Source: Solilutibacter silvestris
Lineage (GTDB): Bacteria; Pseudomonadota; Gammaproteobacteria; Xanthomonadales; Xanthomonadaceae
Reading direction: 5' to 3'
Assembly: GCF_002895945.1 (NCBI RefSeq)
Contig: NZ_NPZB01000001.1
Coordinates: 945,501 to 1,009,500 of the forward strand
Length of the DNA: 64,000 bases
A program made the position numbers and the translations under genes. The notes below the pieces were generated by a model that did not search any database, was not told the origin of the DNA, and saw nothing but the letters and a program-made list of their open reading frames with translations. Each line of letters begins with the position of its first letter. Position 1 is the stretch's first letter. Of the stretch, positions 47,684 through 55,691 are shown piece by piece.

Positions 47684-48783
47684 CCTTCGCCACCATCCCC
47701 GAACTCCTCGACGAATTGCGCGCCGGGCGCATGGTCGTCGTCGTCGATGACGAGGACCGCGAGAACGAAGGCGATCTCATCATGGCGGCGGAGCTGGTCA
47801 AGCCGTCCGACATCAATTTCATGGTCACCCACGCGCGCGGACTGGTGTGCCTGTCTTTGACGCGCGAACGCTGCCGCCAGCTCGGGCTGCCGCCGATGGT
47901 GCGCGACAACACCTCGCAGCACCACACCAATTTCACCGTCAGCATCGAGGCCGCCGAAGGCGTCACCACCGGCATCAGCGCCTACGATCGCGCCCATACC
48001 ATCCGCACCGCAGTGCGACCCGATGCGCGCCCGGACGATCTGTCGCAGCCCGGCCACATCTTCCCGCTGATGGCGCAGCCCGGCGGCGTGCTGAGTCGTG
48101 CCGGCCACACCGAAGCTGCCAGCGATCTCGCCCTGCTTGCAGGTTTCGAGCCGGCCGGCGTGCTGGTGGAAATCCTCAACGCCGACGGCAGCATGGCGCG
48201 TCGTCCGCAGTTGGAAGCGTTCGCGCGCGAACATGGCCTGAAGATGGGTTCGATCGAAGCCTTGATCCGCCATCGCCTCGCCACCGAACACACCATCGAT
48301 GCAGTGGATCAACGCGTGATCGCCACGCCGCACGGCGACTTCATCCTCCATACCTTCCGCGATCGCCTCAACCATCAGCTGCATTTCGCCCTGCAATTGG
48401 GCGATGCCGATCCGCAGGTGGCGACGTTGGCGCGCGTGCAGGTCACCAATCCGCTGGTCGATGCGCTGCATTGGCAGCGCGACGACCTCGGCCTGGCCAC
48501 CGGCGATGTGCTGGCGATGATCGCCGCCGCCGGTTCCGGCGTGCTGGTGCTGCTGTCGGAGCCGCAATCGCCCGAGGCCTTGCTGGAACGCATCCGTGAG
48601 CCCGCGACGGGGACGACCAAGGCGCCGGCGGTGCAGCAATGGCGGCAGACCGGCGCCGGCTCGCAGATCCTCGCGCAACTCGGTTACGGCCGCCTGCGGG
48701 TGATCGGCACCCCGCGCAAGCAGGTCGGGCTGTCCGGCTTCGGCCTGGAGGTGGTCGAGACCGTCTCCGGCGCGGCGCGTTAA
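47680..48783 (+). CDS. ribB: 3,4-dihydroxy-2-butanone-4-phosphate synthase with degenerate GTP cyclohydrolase II domain
   Basis: The 367-residue protein joins an intact N-terminal DHBP synthase (VVVDDEDRENEGDLIMAAE; HARGLVCLSL; QPGHIFPLMA; GHTEAASDLA) to a C-terminal domain related to GTP cyclohydrolase II. The C-terminal part lacks the CLTGDVFGS and CDCG zinc motif and has no cysteine at all after residue 200, so it is unlikely to make the pyrimidine precursor. A separate ribA is expected elsewhere. ribH follows after 46 bp. Confidence 0.93.
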   Translation: MTFATIPELLDELRAGRMVVVVDDEDRENEGDLIMAAELVKPSDINFMVTHARGLVCLSLTRERCRQLGLPPMVRDNTSQHHTNFTVSIEAAEGVTTGISAYDRAHTIRTAVRPDARPDDLSQPGHIFPLMAQPGGVLSRAGHTEAASDLALLAGFEPAGVLVEILNADGSMARRPQLEAFAREHGLKMGSIEALIRHRLATEHTIDAVDQRVIATPHGDFILHTFRDRLNHQLHFALQLGDADPQVATLARVQVTNPLVDALHWQRDDLGLATGDVLAMIAAAGSGVLVLLSEPQSPEALLERIREPATGTTKAPAVQQWRQTGAGSQILAQLGYGRLRVIGTPRKQVGLSGFGLEVVETVSGAAR

Positions 48784-48794
48784 ACTTAGCCCGC

Positions 48795-48802
48795 GCTAAA
48801 CT
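48795..48802 (+). promoter_or_regulatory. Possible internal promoter for ribH
   Basis: GCTAAACT ends 27 nt before the ribH ATG, at the end of a short inverted repeat (TTAGC-CCGC-GCTAA). The context GCTAnnnT resembles the elements found before scoA, purL and glyA. This is the only gap in the ribE-thiL run large enough for a promoter. Confidence 0.3.
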
Positions 48803-48829
48803 AGTACTTTCCCCGTATCCCGGATCTTC

Positions 48830-49297
48830 ATGCCCAGTTTTGAAGGCGATCTCCGCGCCGCCGATGGCGCCCGCTTCGCCATCGTCGCCAGCCGCTGGAA
48901 CTCGCGCATCACCGAGGCGCTGATCGAGGGCGCGCGTTCCGGTTTCAAGGCCAATGGCGTTGACGAGGCGCAGATCGACCTGGTGCGCGTGCCCGGTGCC
49001 TGGGAACTGCCGCTGACCTGCGCCGCGCTGGCCAAGGGCGGACGCCATGCCGGCATCGTCGCACTGGGTTGCGTGGTGCGTGGCGATACCCGCCATTACG
49101 AACACGTCGCCGATGGTTGCTCGCAGGGGCTGATGCAGGTGGCGCTGGAACATGGCGTGCCGGTGGCCAATGGCGTGCTCGCGGTGGAGCAAGTTGAAGA
49201 CGCCGAGGCGCGTGCCGGTGGTTCGCACGGCAACAAGGGCGAGGAGACCGCATTCGTGGTCCTGGAAATGTCGAATTTGCTGGAGCGCCTGAAGTGA
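48830..49297 (+). CDS. ribH: 6,7-dimethyl-8-ribityllumazine synthase
   Basis: RibH condenses the pyrimidine and the butanone phosphate into lumazine. The 155-residue product has [30 protein letters not shown] and [18 protein letters not shown], all conserved in the active-site region. It overlaps nusB by 4 bp (GTGA). Confidence 0.96.
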   Translation: MPSFEGDLRAADGARFAIVASRWNSRITEALIEGARSGFKANGVDEAQIDLVRVPGAWELPLTCAALAKGGRHAGIVALGCVVRGDTRHYEHVADGCSQGLMQVALEHGVPVANGVLAVEQVEDAEARAGGSHGNKGEETAFVVLEMSNLLERLK

Positions 49298-49764
49298 GCG
49301 GCGCCGGTCACCGTCGCCACGACGGCATCGATCCGGTCCTGCGCACGCGTGCGCGTCGTCGCGCCATGCAGGCGATCTATGCCTGGCAGATGTCGGGCGG
49401 GGAAACGCGCCAGGTGATCGCGCAATTCGCGCACGAACAGGCGCGCGAGCAGGCCGATCTCGTCTATTTCGAGGATCTGGTGAAGGGCGTGCTCGCCCAT
49501 CGCCACGACAACGACGACGCCTTGCGCACGCTGCTGGATCGCGAGGTCGAGGAGGTCGATCCGGTCGAACGCGCGGTGTTGCGCATCGCGACCTACGAAC
49601 TGCGCCAGCGCATCGACGTGCCGTATCGCGTGGTGATCAACGAGGCGATCGAAACCGCCAAGCGTTTCGGCGCCGAACATGGCCACACCTACATCAATGG
49701 CGTGCTCGATCGCGCGGCCGAAGCCTGGCGCGGCGTCGAGGTACAGGCGCCGCGCACGCGGTGA
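49294..49764 (+). CDS. nusB: Transcription antitermination protein NusB
   Basis: NusB binds BoxA RNA with S10 during rRNA transcription. The all-helical 156-residue protein starts at GTG 49294 and has [31 protein letters not shown] and [16 protein letters not shown], the typical signature. It overlaps both ribH and thiL, as common in proteobacteria. Confidence 0.96.
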   Translation: MSGAGHRRHDGIDPVLRTRARRRAMQAIYAWQMSGGETRQVIAQFAHEQAREQADLVYFEDLVKGVLAHRHDNDDALRTLLDREVEEVDPVERAVLRIATYELRQRIDVPYRVVINEAIETAKRFGAEHGHTYINGVLDRAAEAWRGVEVQAPRTR

Positions 49765-50708
49765 GCGGCGAGTTCGAGCTGATCTCCCGGATCGCGGCGC
49801 GCATATCGCCGCGGTCGGATGTGGTGCTCGGCATTGGCGATGATGGCGCGATCGTGCGCCCGCCTGTTGGCAGGGAATTGGTGATCGTCACCGACACGCT
49901 CAATCGTGGCGTGCATTTTCCCGAAGACACCTCGGCATTCGATGTCGGCTGGAAAGCGCTGGCGGTCAATCTCTCCGATCTCGCAGCGATGGGTGCAACG
50001 CCGGCGTGGTGCACGCTGGCGTTGTCGTTGCCCGCGCCGGACGACGTTTGGCTGGACGCGTGCATCGATGGTTTCCTCGCGCTTGCCGTGCAACACGACA
50101 TCGCGCTGGTCGGTGGCGATACCACGCTTGGTCCGTTGTCGCTGACGGTGACCGCGTGCGGAACCGTTGCGGCAGGCACCGCGTTGCGTCGCGACGCCGC
50201 GAAAGTGGGCGATGACATCTGGATGAGCGGCACCCTCGGTGATGCCGCATTGGCCTTGCGCGAGGTGTTGCAGAACAAGCCGTGTGCGGATGAATTGCGA
50301 TCCCGTCTTGATCGGCCATCACCTCGCTGCGAATTGGGGCGTGCGCTGGCCGGCATCGCGCATGCCTGCATCGATGTCTCCGATGGCGTGTTGCAGGATC
50401 TCGGCCATGTCTGCGTGGCGAGTGGCGTTGGCGCGGAAGTGCGGCTCGATGCGTTGCCGGCGTCGGAGGTGCTCGCGGTGCAAGTGGAAGGTGCGAAACG
50501 TTGGCGCCTGCAAACCGCTGGCGATGACTACGAGTTGTGCTTCAGTGCTGATCCGACGCAGCATTCGGTGATCGAAGCATTGTCGAATTCTTTGGATGTG
50601 GCGCTGACGCGCATTGGACGCGTAGTCTCAGGGCAGGGCGTGCGTGCCATCGATGCGGGTGGTGGTGAAGTGCAGTTGCCGTCATCCGGATATCAGCATT
50701 TCGGATAG
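49761..50708 (+). CDS. thiL: Thiamine-monophosphate kinase
   Basis: ThiL phosphorylates thiamine monophosphate to the active cofactor. The 315-residue PurM/ThiL-fold protein starts at GTG 49761 (overlapping nusB) with the FELISRIAAR pattern, then GIGDDGAIV, DTLNRGVHF and GDTTLGPLS metal/substrate loops. It is the last gene of the rib-nus-thi cluster; pgpA is absent downstream. Confidence 0.95.
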   Translation: MSGEFELISRIAARISPRSDVVLGIGDDGAIVRPPVGRELVIVTDTLNRGVHFPEDTSAFDVGWKALAVNLSDLAAMGATPAWCTLALSLPAPDDVWLDACIDGFLALAVQHDIALVGGDTTLGPLSLTVTACGTVAAGTALRRDAAKVGDDIWMSGTLGDAALALREVLQNKPCADELRSRLDRPSPRCELGRALAGIAHACIDVSDGVLQDLGHVCVASGVGAEVRLDALPASEVLAVQVEGAKRWRLQTAGDDYELCFSADPTQHSVIEALSNSLDVALTRIGRVVSGQGVRAIDAGGGEVQLPSSGYQHFG

Positions 50709-50763
50709 AAGGCTGGCTGCTGGGCGATCAAGGCACGCGCTGGTTGGCGTGTGTGACCAGCTC

Positions 50764-50810
50764 CACGGCGTGTCGGCAATAGGGACACCCAAGCGGGCGC
50801 ACGCCGGGCG
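50764..50810. repeat. Dispersed intergenic repeat, copy 2
   Basis: This 47-bp block matches 23876-23924 with few differences, starting CACGGCGTGTCGGC and ending GCCGGGCG. Like copy 1 it lies in a convergent gap (thiL and yraN). An AGAGAG/CTCTCT hairpin follows at 50813-50831. The rest of the 158-bp gap holds no gene. Confidence 0.7.
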
Positions 50811-50866
50811 CGAGAGAGCTGATCCCTCTCTGCTTCGGGATGATATTTCTCAGCTACCGCGCGCGC

Positions 50867-51253
50867 TCAAATCTCGTCAGCGCGGAACGCCGAACGGATC
50901 CACCGCAGGGCAGGAGATGCAGGATCTCCGTGCGCATCCACCACATCGAAACGGCAGCTGCGATCGCGATGTTCGGGATGGCGTTGCAGCCACGCTTCGG
51001 CCGCGCGTACCAAGCGTTGGCGTTTCTTCCAGTCGATCGAATCGGCGCCGTCGCCGAACGTGCCCGGGGTGCGATAGCGCACCTCGACGAACACCAGCAT
51101 CTCGCCGTCGTGCATCACGCGGTCGAGCTCGCCAACGCGAAAGTTCGCGTTGCGCTCGATCGTTGTCAGGCCTTGCGACACCAGCAGCGCTTCCGCCGCA
51201 GTTTCAACCTGCTGGCCGACCAGTCGCCGCGAATTGCCGTCAGCGTTCCGCAA
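50867..51253 (-). CDS. yraN: YraN/UPF0102-family protein
   Basis: This 128-residue endonuclease-fold protein contains the family motifs GLTTIERNANFRVGELDRVM and LVFVEVRYRT, with the Asp/Glu-x-Lys-like core expected for Holliday-junction-resolvase-like nucleases; function is unknown. I placed the start at TTG 51253, which overlaps the lpoA stop region by 14 bp; no ATG or GTG is near the conserved N terminus. It forms a pair with lpoA, as in E. coli yraMN. Confidence 0.88.
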   Translation of the reverse strand: MRNADGNSRRLVGQQVETAAEALLVSQGLTTIERNANFRVGELDRVMHDGEMLVFVEVRYRTPGTFGDGADSIDWKKRQRLVRAAEAWLQRHPEHRDRSCRFDVVDAHGDPASPALRWIRSAFRADEI

Positions 51254-52394
51254 GCGGAACCGGCTGGCCCTGGCGGAACACCGACCAGCCCGGCACGCGC
51301 GCGATGTTTCCATCACGATCCACGTGCAAATCGCCGGTTGCGCCATGCACGCCACCTTCGCGACCGCTGTTGAGATGTTCCGGATAGGCCGTGATCAGCC
51401 ACGCGTCGTAACCGAAGGCGAACAGTCGCGACGCTGCACCACGCGCGGTCGGCGACAAGGTGGCAAGACTGCTGGCGGCAGGCGCCAATGCGGTCTTGCG
51501 CACGTTCCACGCTTCGGTCGGGAAGACGATGCCGTCGAGCGCGCTGTCGTCGCCCTTGCCGATGCCGAGCAGGATCTGCGAACTGGCGAAACGGCGCGCA
51601 TTCGCCGCTGGCGTTGCCGCGAGCTTCGGCGCCATCGCTGCGATCTGGTCGCCCTTGAGTGCGATGAACACGCCATCGATGCCACCCAGCGTTTGCGCGG
51701 CTTTCTGCACATCAGTCGCGAATCCGTCACCACCGGTGTAGACGATGGCCGCTGCGGCCTTGCCGCCGTGATCGTTGAAATAGCCCTGGAACGCCGAGGC
51801 TGCGCGCTTCTGCGTGGCATCGGCGCCAGCGATCACGATCGCCTTGCGAATACCCGACGACAACTGCACCTGGGCGATGGCTTCCGCCTCGTCTTCCGGC
51901 GACAGCGCGAAGCTCAGGCTGCCAGCCGGCGTCTTCGCGTCACTCTGGTTCAGCGCCAGCACCGGCACTTTCAGCGGACTCTTGGCGAACAGTTCCGAAA
52001 CGCCTTCACGCGACAACGGTCCGACCACGTAATCGGCGCCATCGGCCAGCGCCTTGCCATAGGCGACGTTTGCGCCCGCGGACGAATCGTAGAAACGGAT
52101 TTCCGGGCGGCGGCGACGCTCGTTGTAATAGCCGGCCATGAAGCCGTCGCGTACCGGCGCTGCGGCAACGGCGAGATTCCCGGACAGCGGCAACAGGACG
52201 CCGACCTTCAACGGTGGACGGTAGCCATCGGCATCGCCCGGCGGTCGCTGGCTGACATCGACATGCCCTTGCGTGGTTGCGGCTGCCGTCGCCACTGGCG
52301 CGGTGGGTGCCTTGGTGGTGCTGGTCGTTGCGCAGGCCGCGAGTGCGGCGGCCAGCGGCAGGATCATTCCAAACTTGGCGAATGCGGTGCGCAT
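51240..52394 (-). CDS. lpoA: LpoA-like penicillin-binding protein activator lipoprotein
   Basis: The 384-residue lipoprotein (lipobox LAAC, Cys21) has the periplasmic-binding-protein-like C-terminal domain of LpoA: LKVGVLLPLSGNLAVAAAPVRDGFMAGYYN, then YVVGPLSREGV and GYDAWLI near the end. E. coli LpoA activates PBP1A from the outer membrane but is about 680 residues with an extra N-terminal TPR domain, which is missing here. It is divergent from rsmI, the conserved arrangement. Confidence 0.9.
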   Translation of the reverse strand: MRTAFAKFGMILPLAAALAACATTSTTKAPTAPVATAAATTQGHVDVSQRPPGDADGYRPPLKVGVLLPLSGNLAVAAAPVRDGFMAGYYNERRRRPEIRFYDSSAGANVAYGKALADGADYVVGPLSREGVSELFAKSPLKVPVLALNQSDAKTPAGSLSFALSPEDEAEAIAQVQLSSGIRKAIVIAGADATQKRAASAFQGYFNDHGGKAAAAIVYTGGDGFATDVQKAAQTLGGIDGVFIALKGDQIAAMAPKLAATPAANARRFASSQILLGIGKGDDSALDGIVFPTEAWNVRKTALAPAASSLATLSPTARGAASRLFAFGYDAWLITAYPEHLNSGREGGVHGATGDLHVDRDGNIARVPGWSVFRQGQPVPLAER

Positions 52395-52453
52395 GCGGTC
52401 TTCCTGCGATGGGCCGGTGATAGTCTGGTTTCGATTCTACCGCGCCCGTCCTG

Positions 52454-53293
52454 ATGAACACGCCCACGCCCGGAACACTGCATATCGTCGCCACGCCGAT
52501 CGGCAACCTGGGCGATTTCACCGCGCGCGCGGTGGAGACCTTGAAGCGCGTCGCCGCCATCTGCGCCGAGGACACGCGCCATACCCGCCCGCTGCTGCAG
52601 CAGTTCGGCATCGCCACGCCGCTGCTGGCGCTGCATGATCACAATGAATCCAAGGCCAGTGCGGCATTGGTGCACCGGCTGCTGGCCGGCGATTCGCTGG
52701 CGCTGGTCTCCGATGCCGGCACGCCATTGGTCAGCGATCCCGGCTATCGGCTGGTGCGCATGGCGCGCGAGGCCGGCATCCGCGTCAGTCCGGTGCCCGG
52801 TGCATCGGCGCTGGTCGCCGCATTGAGCGTGGCCGGCTTGCCCAGCGACCGTTTCGTGTTCGAAGGCTTCCTGTCGGCCAAGGCTTCGGCGCGACGCGAA
52901 CGCCTGCAAGGACTGGTGGCGGAACCGCGCACGCTGATCTTCTACGAATCCTCGCACCGCATCCGCGATTTCCTCGTCGATGCCCGCGACGCCTTCGGTG
53001 GCACGCGCAAGGCGGTGGTGGCGCGCGAACTCACCAAACTGTTCGAAACCGTGCTCGACGGCGATCTCGACGCCTTGCTGCAACAGGTCGAATCCGATGC
53101 CAACCAGCAGAAAGGCGAATTCGTGGTGCTGGTGGAGGGCGCGGCAGACGATGTCGATGCGAAGATCGCCGAAGGCCAGCGCCTGTACGCGAAATTGTGC
53201 GAATACCTGAAACCGTCGCAGGCGGCGAAGCTGGCCGCCGAACTCAGCGGCGCACCGCGCAAGGCGCTGTACGGTGGGGAAGCGGTAGAATGA
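52454..53293 (+). CDS. rsmI: 16S rRNA (cytidine(1402)-2'-O)-methyltransferase
   Basis: RsmI methylates the 2'-OH of C1402 in 16S rRNA. The 279-residue SAM enzyme of the tetrapyrrole-methylase fold has LHIVATPIGNLGDFTARAVE, ICAEDTRHTRPLLQ, SDAGTPLVSDPG and FYESSHRI. Its last codons (GTA GAA TGA) contain TAGAAT, which is placed as the -10 box of rnpB. Confidence 0.96.
   Translation: MNTPTPGTLHIVATPIGNLGDFTARAVETLKRVAAICAEDTRHTRPLLQQFGIATPLLALHDHNESKASAALVHRLLAGDSLALVSDAGTPLVSDPGYRLVRMAREAGIRVSPVPGASALVAALSVAGLPSDRFVFEGFLSAKASARRERLQGLVAEPRTLIFYESSHRIRDFLVDARDAFGGTRKAVVARELTKLFETVLDGDLDALLQQVESDANQQKGEFVVLVEGAADDVDAKIAEGQRLYAKLCEYLKPSQAAKLAAELSGAPRKALYGGEAVE
53286..53291 (+). promoter_or_regulatory. 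rnpB: Candidate rnpB -10 box inside the rsmI stop codon region
   Basis: TAGAAT at 53286-53291 is one base off the -10 consensus, and the mature 5' end of RNase P RNA follows 6 to 7 nt later, the normal distance to a transcription start. The last base of the hexamer is the first base of the rsmI stop codon. The -35 region (near 53263) is a poor match. Confidence 0.55.
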
Positions 53294-53297
53294 CAGC

Positions 53298-53650
53298 GCG
53301 GAGTCGGCCAGACAGTCGCGGCACCGTTCGCGGTGCCGAGGAAAGTCCGGGCTCCACAGGGCACGATGCCAGGTAACGCCTGGGCGGCGCGAGTCGACGG
53401 ATAGCGCAACAGAAAGATACCGCCGAACGGCCTTCGGGCGCGTGGCAAGGGTGAAATGGTGTGGTAAGAGCGCACCGCGAGTCGGGCAACCGACCGGCAC
53501 GGCAAACCCCATCGGGAGCAAGACCAAATAGGGAACCATCGGCGCGGCCCGCGTCGGTTCCGGGTAGGTTGCTTGAGCCGTCCAGCGATGGGCGGCCTAG
53601 AGGAATGACTGTCCACGACAGAACCCGGCTTATCGGCCGGCTCCGCACTT
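53298..53650 (+). ncRNA. rnpB: RNase P RNA (class A)
   Basis: The RNA component of RNase P, which cuts 5' leaders from pre-tRNA. The conserved core pieces are present in order: CCAGACAGTCGC, GAGGAAAGTCCGGGCTCC, AGAAAGATACCGCC, GGTAAGAGCGCACCG, the GGCAAACCC and AATAGGGAACC region, then TAGAGGAATGACTGTCCACGAC (positions 53598-53619) and CAGAACCCGGCTTATC. The closing helix P1 pairs 53298-53309 with 53635-53646 over 12 bp with one G:U. The ends are estimated from P1. A CTTCTTTTCTTTC tract at 53648-53660 probably terminates it. It lies 4 bp after rsmI. Confidence 0.97.
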
Positions 53651-53663
53651 CTTTTCTTTCGAT

Positions 53664-53680
53664 TGCCCGCATCGCGGGCA
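53664..53680. terminator. Hairpin downstream of rnpB
   Basis: TGCCCGC (53664-53670) and GCGGGCA (53674-53680) pair around ATC. No T-run follows the hairpin, but a pyrimidine-rich tract precedes it. It may assist termination or processing after rnpB. Confidence 0.35.
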
Positions 53681-53815
53681 CATTGATCGGCCTTGCCCTT
53701 CCCAAGCGGCCGGATCTGCGCTACCGACCACGTTTTGATGCGCCGCAACATGAATGGGTTGGCGCAGATTCTCTTCAGGTTGGCCACGCCACGTCCGGTG
53801 GTGGAGGCTGAACAA

Positions 53816-53830
53816 TCTCAAAATTTGAGA
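53816..53830. promoter_or_regulatory. Palindrome upstream of mraZ
   Basis: TCTCAAA-A-TTTGAGA is a near-perfect 15-bp palindrome in an AT-rich part of the mraZ upstream region. Its symmetry fits a dimeric regulator site. I do not recognise the factor. Confidence 0.4.
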
Positions 53831-53842
53831 CGAAACAACTGC

Positions 53843-53852
53843 TTGTGGATAA
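53843..53852 (-). promoter_or_regulatory. DnaA box upstream of mraZ
   Basis: TTGTGGATAA is the reverse complement of TTATCCACAA, a perfect match to the high-affinity DnaA box TTATCCACA. It lies about 70 bp upstream of the -35 box of the candidate mraZ promoter, in an AT-rich stretch. Confidence 0.6.
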
Positions 53853-53922
53853 ATGTTGAACAATTCTCTGAAAGTCTTCGCAAGTCCTTGACCTGCTTGA
53901 CGAATTTCCTCTTGAACGCTTG

Positions 53923-53951
53923 TTGACATCCCTGAAACCGACTCCTAAGGT
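53923..53951 (+). promoter_or_regulatory. mraZ: Candidate mraZ (division cluster) promoter
   Basis: A perfect TTGACA (53923-53928) is spaced 17 bp from TAAGGT (53946-53951). Transcription would start near 53958, leaving a leader of about 77 nt. The MraZ-type repeats begin on the last base of the -10 box, as expected for a promoter repressed by MraZ. Confidence 0.75.
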
Positions 53952-53995
53952 GGGCATTCGTGGGATCACCGGGAAATTGGTGGTTCTTTGTGGAA
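53951..53995 (+). promoter_or_regulatory. MraZ operator: five 10-bp-spaced TGGG-type repeats
   Basis: MraZ of E. coli binds TGGG(N) repeats spaced by 5 bp. Here TGGGC (53951), TGGGA (53961), GGGAA (53971), TGGTT (53981) and TGGAA (53991) begin at exact 10-bp intervals, the first two being perfect. They cover the transcription start region. Confidence 0.75.
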
Positions 53996-54001
53996 TGCAG
54001 G

Positions 54002-54020
54002 GCGACCCGGATCGGGTCGC
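54002..54020 (+). promoter_or_regulatory. Leader hairpin before the mraZ start codon
   Basis: GCGACCCG (54002-54009) and CGGGTCGC (54013-54020) form a perfect 8-bp stem with a 3-nt loop, 14 nt before the ATG and next to the presumed ribosome binding site (CGAGGG). It has no T-run and is unlikely to terminate. It may affect translation. Confidence 0.45.
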
Positions 54021-54034
54021 TGCCCGAGGGCGAC

Positions 54035-54478
54035 ATGTTTCAAGGTGAGACCGCCATCACAGTGGACGACAAGGGCCGGGTTGCCATTCCCGCCGCCCAT
54101 CGCGACGCCGTGTCGGCCTGCGGCAATCGCCTGGTCATCACCTACAACCCCTTCGAGCCCGGTTGCCTGTTCCTTTACCCACAGGACGTGTGGGAGAAGG
54201 TGCGCGACCAGGTCAACGCGCTGCCGGGATCGCTCAGCGCGCATCGCCGCCTGCAGCGCAACCTGGTCGGTTCGTCGGCGCCGGTCGAGCTCGACGCCAG
54301 CGGCCGCATTTCCATTCCCGCCAGTCATCGCAGTGCCGTCGGCATCGAAAAGAAGGCAGTCCTGCTGGGCATGGGCGACAAGTTCGAGTTGTGGAGCGAG
54401 CAGGCGCATCACGCGCAGATCCGCCAGTCAATCAGCGATGACGACCTGAGCACGCAGATGCTCGAGTTGAAGTTGTGA
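54035..54478 (+). CDS. mraZ: Division/cell-wall cluster regulator MraZ
   Basis: MraZ is a ring-forming DNA-binding repressor of its own operon. The 147-residue product has two SpoVT/AbrB-like halves: [22 protein letters not shown] and [19 protein letters not shown] 54035 gives the family start MFQGE. Operator repeats lie just upstream. Its stop overlaps the GTG start of rsmH. Confidence 0.97.
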   Translation: MFQGETAITVDDKGRVAIPAAHRDAVSACGNRLVITYNPFEPGCLFLYPQDVWEKVRDQVNALPGSLSAHRRLQRNLVGSSAPVELDASGRISIPASHRSAVGIEKKAVLLGMGDKFELWSEQAHHAQIRQSISDDDLSTQMLELKL

Positions 54479-55428
54479 CGGGCGGCGCGACGGCGGCGCC
54501 CGCCTCGCAGTCCCACATTCCGGTTCTGTTTTCGCAAGTGATGGAAGCGCTACAGGTGAAAGGGGATGGAACCTTTTTCGATGGCACGTTCGGTCGTGGT
54601 GGCCACGCCCGCGGCGTGCTCGACAAGCTTGGCGCCGGAGGACGGCTGCTGGTGATGGACAAGGATCCCGAAGCGATCGCGGAGGCCACTCGGCTGGCCG
54701 ATGGCGATGCGCGGGTGTCGATCCACCAGGGTTCGTTCGCCGAATTGGCGCAGTGGGATGCAACGGCCGATGGTCTTGACGGCGTGCTGCTCGATCTCGG
54801 GGTGTCGTCGCCGCAACTGGACATCGCCGAACGCGGTTTCAGCTTCGGCAAGGATGGTCCGCTCGACATGCGCATGGACACCAGCAGTGGCGAGAGTGCC
54901 GCGCAGTGGCTGGCGCGTGCCGACGAGCGCGAGATCGCCGATGTGCTGTGGACCTTCGGCGAGGAACGCATGTCGCGCCGCATCGCCCGCGCGATCGTCG
55001 AGCGTCGCGCAACCGCGCCGCTGACCCGTACCGCCGAACTGGCCGAACTGGTGGCGCGCGTGGTGCCACGGGGAAAAGACACCAGCCATCCGGCCACGCG
55101 CACCTTCCAGGCCATCCGCATCCACATCAACAATGAGTTGGCCGATGTCGAAGCCGGACTCGCCGCCGCGCATGATCGCCTGAAGCCGGGCGGTCGCTTG
55201 GCGGTAATCAGCTTCCATTCGCTGGAAGACCGCATCGTCAAGCAGTTCATCGCGCGCCACGCCAAGGCGCCGCCGGCCAATCGCCGCTTGCCGCAGCTCG
55301 AAACGTTCACGCCGACCCTGCGCGCGCTGGGATCGGCCATCCGCGCCGACAGCAATGAACTCGGCGCCAATCCGCGTTCGCGCAGCGCGGTGTTGCGCGT
55401 CGCCGAGAAGCTGGAGGCCCGCGCATGA
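54475..55428 (+). CDS. rsmH: 16S rRNA (cytosine(1402)-N4)-methyltransferase
   Basis: RsmH (MraW) methylates N4 of C1402, the same nucleotide RsmI modifies. The 317-residue SAM enzyme has [40 protein letters not shown] and [17 protein letters not shown] 54475 overlaps the mraZ stop (GTGA). Both enzymes for this nucleotide are encoded within 2 kb here. Confidence 0.97.
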   Translation: MTGGATAAPASQSHIPVLFSQVMEALQVKGDGTFFDGTFGRGGHARGVLDKLGAGGRLLVMDKDPEAIAEATRLADGDARVSIHQGSFAELAQWDATADGLDGVLLDLGVSSPQLDIAERGFSFGKDGPLDMRMDTSSGESAAQWLARADEREIADVLWTFGEERMSRRIARAIVERRATAPLTRTAELAELVARVVPRGKDTSHPATRTFQAIRIHINNELADVEAGLAAAHDRLKPGGRLAVISFHSLEDRIVKQFIARHAKAPPANRRLPQLETFTPTLRALGSAIRADSNELGANPRSRSAVLRVAEKLEARA

Positions 55429-55691
55429 GTGGCTGGGCGCTGTTCGGATTGCTGTTGATCGCCAACGTCGCGAGCGGGATTGCCGTCTCCTACGATCGTT
55501 TCGAGCATCGCCAGCTGTTCTCGAAACTCAGCAAGCTGGAAAAGGCGCGTGACGAACTCGACCTGCAGTTCAGCCAGTTGCAGCTGGAACAGGCGACCTG
55601 GGCCGAGCCGACATTGATCGATCGTGCCGCGCGCGAACACCTGCACATGGACAACCCGCGGCCGGAAGACACCGTGGTGGTGCGCCAATGA
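55425..55691 (+). CDS. ftsL: Cell division protein FtsL
   Basis: This short 88-residue bitopic protein has one N-terminal membrane helix ([18 protein letters not shown]) followed by a heptad-like coiled coil ([29 protein letters not shown]). FtsL joins FtsB and FtsQ in the divisome and activates FtsWI. Sequence is weakly conserved in the family; position between rsmH and ftsI decides the call. Overlaps on both sides. Confidence 0.92.
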   Translation: MSGWALFGLLLIANVASGIAVSYDRFEHRQLFSKLSKLEKARDELDLQFSQLQLEQATWAEPTLIDRAAREHLHMDNPRPEDTVVVRQ

